From the NCBI RefSeq assembly GCF_042477335.2, contig NC_091255.1:47098501-47162500 (forward strand): a stretch of 64,000 bases of DNA, in the 5' to 3' direction. The DNA is from Ovis canadensis (taxonomy: Eukaryota; Chordata; Mammalia; Artiodactyla; Bovidae). The position numbers and the translations under genes were made by a program. Under the pieces are notes generated by a model. That model saw only the letters and a list, made by a program, of their open reading frames with translations. It had not been told where the DNA came from and did not search any database. This document shows positions 1-9,480 of the stretch, in pieces (the first letter of the stretch is position 1; every line of letters starts with the position of its first letter).

Positions 1-1664
1 AAATGGAAACATGCCTGGGCAATTTCTAGAGAAAATTATTCCCAACTGAGGCTTTTATATCCAGCCAAGCCACCAGCCAGACATGCAAGTGAAATAAAGA
101 CGTTTTCAGACATGTTGAACATGTTAGTTTTACCTCCTGCGCGTCATAAAACTCCTTCAGAATAAAAAAGGCCCTTCAGTAAAATAACAGAATAAACAAT
201 GAAATGGAAAGACGCGATCCAGGAGACAGGAGATCCAACACCAGAGAGACAAGAAAGGAGTTCTCAGACTGATGGTGACGGAAAGATTCCAAGAGAACAA
301 CTAGGCACCACACATTACTTTCCCACCCTGAGAGGAAACAGTTTCCCTTGCTCTTGTATTAACCAATAGTTTCCCTTGCTCTGGTCTTAACCAATAGAAT
401 GCAGTGTGAGTGATGCCGTCCCAGTCTCAGGCTTGGCTCTTAGTGGTCTGGAAGCTTCTGTCTCACTCTTTTGGAGCCCTTAGCCAAGAAATAGAACTTT
501 ATTGCTGGAAAGAAAAGTCCAGCCGCTACTTGGTGGTCCACATCTGTTGAATGAGAGGCAACACCTGTGGAAGAAAGTTTCCCCAAGTTAGTCTTATTAG
601 ATTTGTATGGTTTAAAAGTCAAACATGACCTTACAAAGACCATCAAGCGTGCAAAAACACACTCTGAGTGAGGACCTGAGGAAACAACACATCCAGGCAG
701 TATCCCTACCACCACCCTCACCAAGACAACAGATGTTGAAAATTTCAAATATAAAATGCAGAATGACTGTGTAAACAATGTTTACAGAAACAAAAAAAAA
801 GGCAATTATAAGGAACTCATAAAACAGAAAATCATCAGGATTGTACAGATTGGAAAAAATAAAAAACTATAAAAATGCAAAGTACAACTTTGAAGTAAAG
901 CAATGGAGATATAAAATACTTATGGAAAGTCTTTTGTAAACTGTGGGGAAAAAAGCCCTCAATGGATGGGCTAATCAATCAGCATGTTTGATACAGTTTG
1001 AAAGTAGACTTCAACTTAAAAATATATCCCAGTAATTTATCCAGAACTCAGCAAAGAAAGGCAAGGGAAAAATATAATAGAGAGTTGTGTGGCATGAATA
1101 ATAATAGAATAAAAATGTCTGACATCTATCTAATTGAAGTCCCAAAGGGTGAAATTAAAGAGAATGGAATGAAGCAATATTTAAGGGATAATGAAATAAT
1201 ATAAATCAACTATATTTCAACTAGAAAATTATAGTTGACTGAGAACTTTTAGAACTGATGAAAACCATGAGCGCACAGATCCAGAAGCACAAAATATCCT
1301 AAAAATGAGCAAGAAAAATAAATTTATAACTTGTAACATTATAGTGAATATTTTGGACATCAAACATAAATAGAAGATCTAGAAAGCAAAAAGAAAAAGA
1401 CAGATCACCTATGAAAGAATGGCAATTAGAATAGCATCAGATTTCACAAACAGCTACAAAAGCTAGAATATGGTGGAATAACTTGTATTAAATGGTAAGA
1501 AGAAAATTACTAAGCATTTAAAATCATCTTCTCAGCAAATCTCATTTATTGGTGCAGGTAAAACCAAGGATTTTTATAAGAAACGAGCACATGTGGAGTT
1601 TACAAAGAGACTCTCTCTACAAGAACATACAAAGGATTTAGCTCAAGAAGTAGGAAAATAATCC
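1..1664. other. AT-rich gene-free DNA, old L1-like remnants
   Basis: AT-rich sequence with no credible exon. Phrases such as GAAATAAAGACGTTTTCAGACATG near 85-112 and the A-rich blocks at 780-1660 resemble the ends of degenerate L1 copies. Family assignment is by eye. The small frames at 440-778 and 998-1204 have no recognisable product. Confidence 0.45.
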
Positions 1665-1675
1665 CAGAAAAAGGT

Positions 1676-2289
1676 TCAGTTCAGTTCAGTTGCTCAGTTG
1701 TGTCTGACTCTTTGCGACCCCATGAATTGCAGCATGCCAGGCCTCCCTGTCCATCACCAACTCCCGGAGTTCACTCAGACTCACGTCCATCGAGTCCGTG
1801 ATGCCATCCAGCCCTCTCATCCTCTGTCCTCCCCTTCTCCCCCTGCCCCCAGTCCCTCCCAGCATCAGAGTCTTTTCCAATGAGTCAACTCTTCTCATGA
1901 GGTGGCCAAAGTACTGGAGTTTCAGCCTCAGCATCATTCCTTCCAAAGAAATCCCAGGGCTGATCTCCTTCAGAATGGACTGGTGGAACCTCCTTGGAGT
2001 CCAAGGGACTCTCAAGAGTCTTCTCCAACACCACAGTTCAAAAGCATCAATTCTTCGGCGCTCAGCCTTCTTCACAATCCAACTCTCACATCCATACATG
2101 ACCACTGGAAACCATAGCCTGGACTAGATGGACCTTTGTTGGCAAAGTAATGTCTCTGCTTTTCAACATGCTATCTAGGTTGGTCATAACTTTTCTTTCA
2201 AGGAGTAAGCGTCTTTTAATTTCATGGCGGCAGTCACCATCTGCAGTGATTTTGGAGCCCCCAGAAATAAAGTCTGACACTTTATTTAT
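1676..2289 (-). mobile_element. 5'-truncated BovB (RTE) LINE with 11-bp target duplication
   Basis: The minus strand codes the C-terminal end of the BovB polyprotein (for example [20 protein letters not shown] and [17 protein letters not shown]) in one open frame from 2105 to 1686. It ends with repeated ACTGA units typical of BovB tails. CAGAAAAAGGT flanks it at 1665-1675 and 2290-2300. The first part of the reverse transcriptase is missing. Confidence 0.9.
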
Positions 2290-2500
2290 CAGAAAAAGGT
2301 AGAAATGCTAAAAGGAAAAATGAACAAAATGAATAGTAACATAAAAGTAAGCCCAAACAAGTACTGTCTTGGTAGAATAATACAGGAGTCTAATCTGTGG
2401 GGAATGAGAAACTACACAACTGAAATGTCAAAATCAGTAAGTTGGGGGGCAAAGGCAATAGTGAATCAGAGGGGTAAGAGCAGAGCTGAAGTGACCTAAA

Positions 2501-2938
2501 CATGAGTTTGAGCAAATTCCGGGAAATAGTTAAGGACGGGGAAGCTTGGTGTGCTGGAGTTTATGGGGTGGCGAAGAGTCGGGCTTCCCTAGTAGCTCAG
2601 TTGGTAAAGATTCTGCCTGCATTGCAGGAGACCCTGGTTTGATTCCTGGGTTGGGAAGATCCCCTGGGGAAGAGAGGCTACCCACGCCAGTATTACTAGA
2701 GCTTTCTTAGTGGCTTAGACAGTAAATAATCCATCTGCAATGCAGGAGACCTGGGTTCAGTCCCTGGGTTGGGAAGATTTCATGGTGAAGGCAACAGCTA
2801 CCTACTCCAGTACTCTTGCCTGGAGAATTCCATGGAAAGAGGAGGCTTGCAGGCTACAGTCCATTGGGTCACAAAGAGTCAGACACGACTGAGCGACTTT
2901 CACAAAGAGTCAGACATGGCTTAGACTGAACAACAACA
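2501..2938 (+). mobile_element. BOV-A2-type composite SINE
   Basis: A BovB-like head (to about 2582) is followed by two Bov-A units: GGGCTTCCCTAGTAGCTCAG at 2583 and a diverged second unit from about 2700 that ends GACACGACTGAGCGACTTT. The flanks AAGTGACCTAAA (2489-2500) and AAGTGATCTAAA (2939-2950) look like a target duplication with one mismatch. Confidence 0.85.
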
Positions 2939-2950
2939 AAGTGATCTAAA

Positions 2951-3790
2951 ATTGTTTTATTGACCAGAATGGAGGGCGGACTATCATCCAACATTAAGTT
3001 GATAGATTAAACGTGCATCTAAAATATCTAGAGATACCATTAAAATGAGAGAACTAGGTTACAGAAATACCAAACCAGCATTAAGGGGAAAAGTGAAGTA
3101 AATAGGGGGAAATCATTCTACTGAAGGCAAGGAACTAGCACTTGTAGTTCTGGCTGGTACGATAGGATTAGAAGAAAAAATTAGAAGGATAATGATTCAA
3201 AAGGAGGGAATAACATTCTCATTATTTGAAATAACCAGGTTGCCCATAGAGAAAGTAATGAATTTATGGCAAACCACTAAAAAATAATGAGCTTAGCAAG
3301 ATGGCTGGATCTTATCATCAGCATACAAAAATTAATTATAATTCTACACACCAGTAACAATTAGGAAATATATATTTTAAAATATGCTTTTTATAGAGAA
3401 AAAAACTTAATACCTAAGACTAATAAAAGATATTCAAATCTATACTTAGAAATTATAAAGCTTTACTAAGAGAGAGATCTTAATGATGACCTAAATAAAC
3501 AAAGGGGGACTTTTCTGGCAGTCCACTGGCTAAGACTTTGCACTTCCACTGGAGAAGGCAAGGGTTTGATCCCAGGTTGAGGAACTAAGATCCCACTTGT
3601 CCCGTAGCGTGGCCAAAAAAATTTTTAATAAATAAATAAAGGAAGAAAGAAATATTCCATGTTCTTGCATATAAAGATAATATAAAGATATATACTATAT
3701 ATATTATAAAGTTCAAAACAACAAAAAACTAAATGACATAATAATTAGATATATAAAGTGTTAATTTTAAAAAGCAAGAAAAGGATGATC
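2951..3790. mobile_element. Degenerate L1-like segment split by a CHR SINE
   Basis: Sequence such as ATGATGACCTAAATAAAC ahead of 3500 and ATATTCCATGTTCTTGCATA after 3650 resembles one degenerate L1 ORF2 stretch interrupted by the SINE at 3505-3642. Assigned by eye. Confidence 0.5.
3505..3642 (+). mobile_element. CHR-type tRNA-derived SINE
   Basis: GGGGGACTTTTCTGGCAGTC start, a box-B-like GGTTTGATCCC, then GGAACTAAGATCCCAC and an A-rich AATAAATAAATAAA tail. Confidence 0.8.
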
Positions 3791-3805
3791 ATTAAATTCA
3801 AGGTT

Positions 3806-4021
3806 GCTGCTAGCTGCTTAGTTGCTTCAGCTGTGTCCAACACTGTGCAACCCTATGGACTGTAGCCCTCCAGGCTCCTCTGTCCATGGAATTCTCCAGC
3901 CAAGAGCACTAGAATGGGTTTCCATGCCCTCCTCCATGGGACCTTCCCAACCCAGGGATCGAACCCTGGTCTCCTGCCTTGCAGGCAGATTCTTTACCAC
4001 TGAGCCACCAGGGAAGCCCAG
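3806..4021 (-). mobile_element. Bov-tA SINE with 11-bp target duplication
   Basis: Reverse orientation: ends GAGCCACCAGGGAAGCCC on the plus strand and contains GGGATCGAACCCTGGTCTCC (box B). AATTCAAGGTT flanks it exactly at 3795-3805 and 4022-4032. Confidence 0.92.
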
Positions 4022-4188
4022 AATTCAAGGTTCTGGCTATCCATAAGGAAAAGACAGGAGATAGGATGGGGTAATATATAGCTAGCTGTGTTATTATTGT
4101 TTAGTCCTTAAGTTGTGTGATGAGTTAATGTGATCATTATATTTATAAATAAATAGAAAATATTTTGAGTCCTAAAATTTGATTTTGT

Positions 4189-4530
4189 AGGCTTCCCTGG
4201 TGGCTCAGTGGTAAAGAATCTGCGTGTTAATGCAGCAGACATGGGTTGGATCCCTGATCCAGGAAGATCGCATATGCCTCAGAGCAACTAAGCCCGTGGG
4301 CCACAGCTACTGAGCCTGTTCTTTAAAGCCTGGGAGCCACAACTATAGAAACCCACAAGCCCTAGAGCCTGTGCTCCGCAACAAGAGAAGCTACTACCGT
4401 GAGAAGCCCTTGAACTGCAGCTGCAGAGTAGCCCCCGCTCACCCCAACTAGAGAAAAGCCATGCAGCAACGAAGATCCAGCATAGCCAAAATTAAATAAG
4501 CATTTTAAATAAAATTATAAAAAGATTATT
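4189..4530 (+). mobile_element. CHR-type SINE
   Basis: AGGCTTCCCTGGTGGCTCAG start, then AGCAACTAAGCCCGTGGGCC, CCTAGAGCCTGTGCTCCGCA and an A-rich end near 4530, the arrangement of long CHR-type ruminant SINEs. Confidence 0.85.
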
Positions 4531-4663
4531 TTTAAATTTGTTAGTTTGCGGCTTAAGACAGACATAACTACAACAAAAATGAAACTAAAACCTTATCAAC
4601 TAAAAAAGAAAACTTACTAGATGAAGTCAAATAAAAACAAAGCAAACATTAGCAAATTAATAG

Positions 4664-4886
4664 AGGCTTCCCAGGTGGCGCTAGTGGTAACGAACCTGCC
4701 TGTCAATGCAGGAGATGCGGGTTCCATCCCTGGGTTGGGAAGATCCCCTCAAAGAGGGCATGGCAATCCCTCCCCAAAAATTCCAGGATTTTTGCCTGGA
4801 GAATCCCATGGACAAAGAAGCCTGGTGGGCTACAGTTCATAGGGTCGCACAGAGTTGGACACGACTGAAGCAACTTAGCACGCATC
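4664..4886 (+). mobile_element. Bov-tA SINE
   Basis: GGCTTCCCAGGTGGCGCTAG start and GTTGGACACGACTGAAGCAA near the end. A compound microsatellite grew from its tail. Confidence 0.9.
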
Positions 4887-4887
4887 T

Positions 4888-4948
<61 letters not shown>

Positions 4949-4950
4949 TA
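4887..4950. repeat. Compound (TACA)n(TA)n(CA)n microsatellite
   Basis: Three adjoining simple repeats at the 3' end of a Bov-tA SINE; likely length-polymorphic. Confidence 0.95.
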
Positions 4951-4953
4951 TCA

Positions 4954-5770
4954 TGTGAAATGCTGGGCTGGATGAATCACAAGCTGGAATAAAGATTGCT
5001 AGGAGAAATATCAACAACCTCAGATATACAGATGATATCACTCTAATGGCAGAAAGTGAAGATAAACTGAAGAGCCTCTTGATGAGGATGAAAGAGGAGA
5101 ATGAAAAAGCTGGTTATCATGGCATCTGATCCTATCACTTCATGCAAATAGAAGGGGAAAAAGTGGAAGCAGTGACAGATTTTGTTTTATTGAGCTTCAA
5201 AATCACTGCAGATGGTAACTGCAGCCATGAAATTAAAAGATTTCCTTGGAAGGAAAGCTATGACATACCTAGAGCATAGTCACAAACAAAGATATCACTT
5301 TACTGACAAAGGTCCATATGGTCAAAGCTATGGTTTTTCCAGGAGTCACGTACAGATGTGAGAGTTGGACCATAGAGAAAGCTGAGCACCAAAGAATTGA
5401 TGCTTTTGAACTGTGGTGCTGTAAAAGACTCTTGAGAGTCCCTTGGACTGCAAGGAAATCAAATCAGTCAATCTTGGGAAATCAGTGCTGAATATTCATT
5501 GGAAGGACTGATGCTGAAGCTGAAGCTCCAATACTTTGGCCACCTGATGCGAAGAGCTGACTCATTGGAAAAGACCTCGATCCTGGGAAAGACTGATGGC
5601 AAAAGGAGAAGAGGGCTGCAGAGGATGAGATGGTTAGATAGCATCACTGACTCAATGGGCATGAATTTGAGGAAACTCCGGGAGATAGTGAAGGACAGGG
5701 AAGCCTGGTGTGCTGCAGGTCATGGGGTCACAAAGAGTCGAACACAACTTAGTGACTCAACAACAACATA
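4954..5770 (+). mobile_element. BovB LINE fragment, reverse transcriptase end
   Basis: Translates to AGRNINNLRYTDDITLMAES, the region of the catalytic motif (normally YADD in BovB, here with a threonine), followed by broken frames and [20 protein letters not shown], ending in ACAACAACATAC. Frameshifts and stops show it is dead. Confidence 0.88.
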
Positions 5771-5771
5771 C

Positions 5772-5932
5772 CTAGGGCTTCCCATGTGGTGCTGTGGTAC
5801 AGAATCTGCCATCCCCTGCAGAAGGAAATGGCAACCTCCTCCAGTACTCTTGCCTGGGAAACCCCATGGACAGAGGAGCCTGCTGGGCCACAGTCCTTGC
5901 GGTTGCAAGAAGCTGGACACGACTTAGGGCCT
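5772..5932 (+). mobile_element. Bov-tA SINE, internally shortened
   Basis: GGGCTTCCCATGTGGTGCTG start, CCAGTACTCTTGCCTGGGAA in the middle and GCTGGACACGACTTAGG end; part of the tRNA-like head is missing. Confidence 0.85.
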
Positions 5933-5997
5933 AACTCCCACCACTGTATATACGTGTGCATGTGTGTCCTCAGTCACGTCCAGCTCTCATATATCGT

Positions 5998-6103
5998 GCA
6001 TGGCATGTGGGGGTCTTAGTTCCCCAACCAGGGATTGAACCCAAGCCCCCTGCACTGGAAGTGTGGAGTCCTAACCACTGGATCACCAGGGTAGTCAGAC
6101 TGA
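5998..6103 (-). mobile_element. CHR-type SINE fragment
   Basis: Plus strand reads TAGTTCCCCAACCAGGGATT and CCACTGGATCACCAGGGTAG, the reverse complement of the CHR head. Confidence 0.8.
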
Positions 6104-7917
6104 TAAGGTAAAATGCATTACATTGACTAACAACTCTGCATATGTCAATTCATATACATTCAGTAAAATAAACAAGTATATTTTGGAAAATATATAATAT
6201 TTGGGAAGGTTCATCTAACAGTGAAGAAATACTAGTAATGAACTTTTGTGAGTCAAATAACAAAGCATCAAAATATCTGTAACCAGACTTCCGGAAGAAA
6301 ACAAAAGAGTATGACTTGATCACAACTGCTTTCACTGCATATAATGAAGTAAACCAAAACCATTTAAAAATAGTGAGGGAGAAAACTATTGTAACTACCC
6401 ACCAGAGTTCCCCCAAAAAAGAAATAAGCTCAACTTAATATCATTAACTCCAAAGAGTGAGAGGCAAGGGGTAGGGCAAGTGAAGAATTAATCTGTATTC
6501 ACAGAGTGCAAGATGGCTGACTTCCTCATGTCATTTTAAAAAGATGAACTTCCAAATCCAAAGAAGATGGAACCAAGGATATGACTCTCCCCTTATCTTT
6601 TCCTTCTTCTGACTAGATGGTAATGAAAATTACCTCTGGGCAGAGACCAGTAAAAGAGTCCATGTGAACTATGAAACAAGCAAAATTTTCCAGGCTCTGA
6701 ACAGAACCGGAACAATACCCCAAAGCCTGTAACATTGTTCCCACATTAGAATGGTATACTCTGGACTGGGGTGAGGCAAACATAGTAACTCTGACCTTTT
6801 ACTATTTCCCATAGCTCCTTTTTTAACCTTTGCATGCTCTTTCAAGAAATATTTCTCATCTTGAAGGAAGACTTATTTTGAGTTCAGCAATTCTCTTCAC
6901 TCATTTGAGAGTTTGGGGGGGTCTTGATGGTTTGCTTGGTGGGCTGTTATTATCATTATCATTAGCTTCTATTAATGAAAATTTGATAGTTTTAAGAAAA
7001 AAAAGCATTTTCAGTATGATTCCAATATCATAAATATATTTCTATCTAATCCACCTATTGTTAGTGATAATTATTCATGGGCAGTAAGAGTTAAGATAAT
7101 TTATTGTTGTCTTCATACTTTTCCACAATGCTTTAATTCTTTAAAAGAAGCATGTATCATTTTACAACCACAATTCAGTATGTTTGCAAGGAGAGAGAGA
7201 AACAGCTAGAGGATGATAATATTGACAATGATAATAGTTTACACCTTGAGGGCTTACTGTTTTTCTGGCACTGTTTTAACTCATTACATATACTAGGTTG
7301 GATAAAATGAAACTGCCAATATTTGGCTGTTCTTGACCTATGAAAACAGCAATTTCATGTGGTCCTATTTACGTTTACTCCTTAATCTTTGAACAACCCC
7401 AAGATGAAGATGGAGATCCCAAGCTGCCAGAAATGCACAGAAAAATCGTCATCTTTTTCTGCAGAGCCCCCACCCTCTGGTCTTGCCCTCACATCCAGCT
7501 CTACAGTCAGGGTATCCCAAGATACCTTAAGAGGTGGCATCAGCCATCAACCTGAGCACCAAGGCAGGACATGCAGAATTGCTCTAATTCAGTTTATCCC
7601 GAGTGAAATCACCTCTAGTTTCTAGGAGGGTCTTCGGAACTTCAAGTTCTGTTCTAGAGCAGAGAGAATAGTTTGGGTACAGCTGTAGTTCCCAGTAGAG
7701 TCCCCGCCTGTGTCCCCCACCCAGGTATCAAAGCAGGACACGCTTGACAGTTTTGTGTTTATTTCCAGAAAGTGATGAAGACAAAAGTAATATATCTGGA
7801 CACCACTCTCTGTACAATAAATAGCCTCCCCTGTTTCCCAAAAAAAGAAAAATGCATCCTTACACACCATCCCCTGTCCCCTTGGCAAGTCAGTGCTCTT
7901 TTTCAAAATGAAAAAAT
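6104..7917. other. Gene-free AT-rich DNA downstream of TBX21
   Basis: No exon-like structure. 6200-6400 resembles an old L1 piece. An AATAAA on the minus strand at 7755-7750 might be a distal TBX21 polyadenylation site. Otherwise nothing recognised. Confidence 0.5.
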
Positions 7918-8262
7918 TAGTTTATTTATTTATTTTTGGCTGTGCTGGGTCTTCAGTGCTGTGCGGAGCATTTCCCTACTTGCGGGGCTACTCTCTAGCT
8001 GTGGGATGTAGGTTTCTCATTGAGGCGGCGTCTTTTGTTTCAGAGCGCAGGCTCTAGGCTCGCTGGGTTCAGCAGCTGCAGCACGTGGGCTCAGCAGGTT
8101 CAGCTCCCGGGCTCCAGGACACAGGCTCAATGGTGGCGGGGCACGGGCTTAGTTGCCTCATGGCATGTGAGATCTTCCCGGGTCAGGGATTAAACCCTGT
8201 GTCTTCTGCACTGTCAGGCAGATTCTTTACCACCGAGCCACTTGGGAAATCTCAAGACTTTG
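7918..8262 (-). mobile_element. CHR-type SINE, long form
   Basis: Plus strand begins TTTATTTATTTATTTTTGGC and ends CTTTACCACCGAGCCACTTG; CACGGGCTTAGTTGCCTCAT lies between. It lies between TBX21's estimated end and the left flank. Confidence 0.88.
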
Positions 8263-8394
8263 CTTCTTGAGTCATGCACAATCCCCACCCCCTTGCCAGC
8301 CCCTTCCTCAGGACTCCACTGTGTCTAAGAGGGTGGGGCCCAGGCCAGTTGTTCAAAGTCACTCGGGTCCTCTCCCTGACCCTGGCTGGCTGAC

Positions 8395-8861
8395 TTACAA
8401 AATCCACATGTCTTTATTTCCATATCAGGGATTAACACACACAGAAATGAAAATGCTGACAGTTACTCTACAGAGGAAGAGATCTGAGTCTCCAGCTGGG
8501 CCATCCCACCTGACCCTGACACCCCCACCCCCAAGCCCAACCCCAACCTGCAGAAGAGAGGAAGCTCTTTTGTGTCCCAGACCTTCCGTGGTCCATTTTA
8601 TGTTCTCCAGCTGGGAACCCACAGCCAGAAGCAGCACCAGGTATATGACTGTAGTTGGGGCAGAGGACAGTCCTCACAGGTTTCCCGGTGGGCCAGGAGA
8701 CAGCAGGTGAACCTCAGAATCCTTCTTGACCCCCCTCTTCCTCAACCAACTACAAAAGGAGACAGGACAGAAGCAGCTGGGGACAGCTCAGTCCTGAGTT
8801 TGTGGTGTGGTTGGCGTCACCAACCTAACGACGCTCTTCCTTTTCTTTTCACATCATCTGC
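8395..8861 (-). other. TBX21: TBX21 3' UTR (estimated end)
   Basis: Transcribed sequence after the TGA. The end is inferred from an AATAAA hexamer at 8418-8413 followed by GACATGTGGATTTTGT, a plausible cleavage and GU-rich context. A second AATAAA lies further on at about 7755-7750 and could give a longer form. Confidence 0.6.
8413..8418 (-). terminator. Polyadenylation signal AATAAA of TBX21
   Basis: Perfect AATAAA read on the minus strand, about 445 bases past the stop codon, with a T/G-rich stretch 10-25 bases downstream. It is the first canonical hexamer after the stop. Confidence 0.6.
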
Positions 8862-9480
8862 TCAATTGGAAAAACAGTTATAAAACTGGCCTTCAGTTTC
8901 CTTATTGAAAGGAGAAGGGGCCCCCGCAGGAGAGGAGTTGTCACCGCTGGAAGGATAGGGGGACACACGCCTCCTCTTAGAGTCTCCTTCGCCCAGTCCT
9001 GAGTTGCTGGACTCTGGCCGGAGTGGGGTGATGTCAGTCCACAGGGAGGGGGAGCCCTGCTCCTCTGGCCCCCGCCCCTCTGAGGCTCCAGGGCCAGGTT
9101 CCATGGGCAGAGTTCGCATGGAGTGGAACCAGTTGGTTGGGCCCACCTTGGGAGGGTACTGGGAGCCCACAGGCCAGCCCGCTCCAGACGCCAGGGCTTC
9201 CTGGCTTCGGTAGTAGGACATGGTGGGCCCAGGCGCGGAGGGCAGGAATGCAGGCTTCATGCTGACAGCGCGAAACTCGGCCTCGTAGCTGTGGTCCCGG
9301 GGGGCTCCCAGCCAGTAAGTCTGGGGAACCACATCCTTGGCCTGGCCAGGAAGGTCGGGGTAGAAACGGCTGGCAACGGGATACTGGTTGGGGATGAGAG
9401 GGGAATAGTGGTCTCCCCCGAGCAGTTGACAGTTGGGTCCAGGCGGGGAGGGGACGCTGGTGTCAACGGATACATACATG
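8862..9480 (-). CDS. TBX21: TBX21 coding exon 6 and stop
   Basis: The acceptor TTTTTTTTAAAG precedes 9480. The exon codes [19 protein letters not shown] through the Ser/Pro-rich transactivation half ([20 protein letters not shown] near the end) to [10 protein letters not shown] and TGA at 8864-8862. The penultimate tyrosine corresponds to the mouse Tyr525 reported as an ITK target and is kept; the following Tyr-Phe-Pro of human and mouse is Cys-Phe-Ser here. Confidence 0.97.

Noticed and set aside
1686-2105. 139-codon minus-strand frame considered as a host gene
   Set aside because: It is the C-terminal end of the BovB polyprotein inside a 5'-truncated retroposon.
2583-2660. tRNA-like box A/box B sequence considered as a tRNA gene
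   Set aside because: It is the tRNA-derived head of a Bov-tA SINE, as are the similar sequences at 4.2, 4.66, 11.5, 14.2, 16.3 and 52.0 kb.
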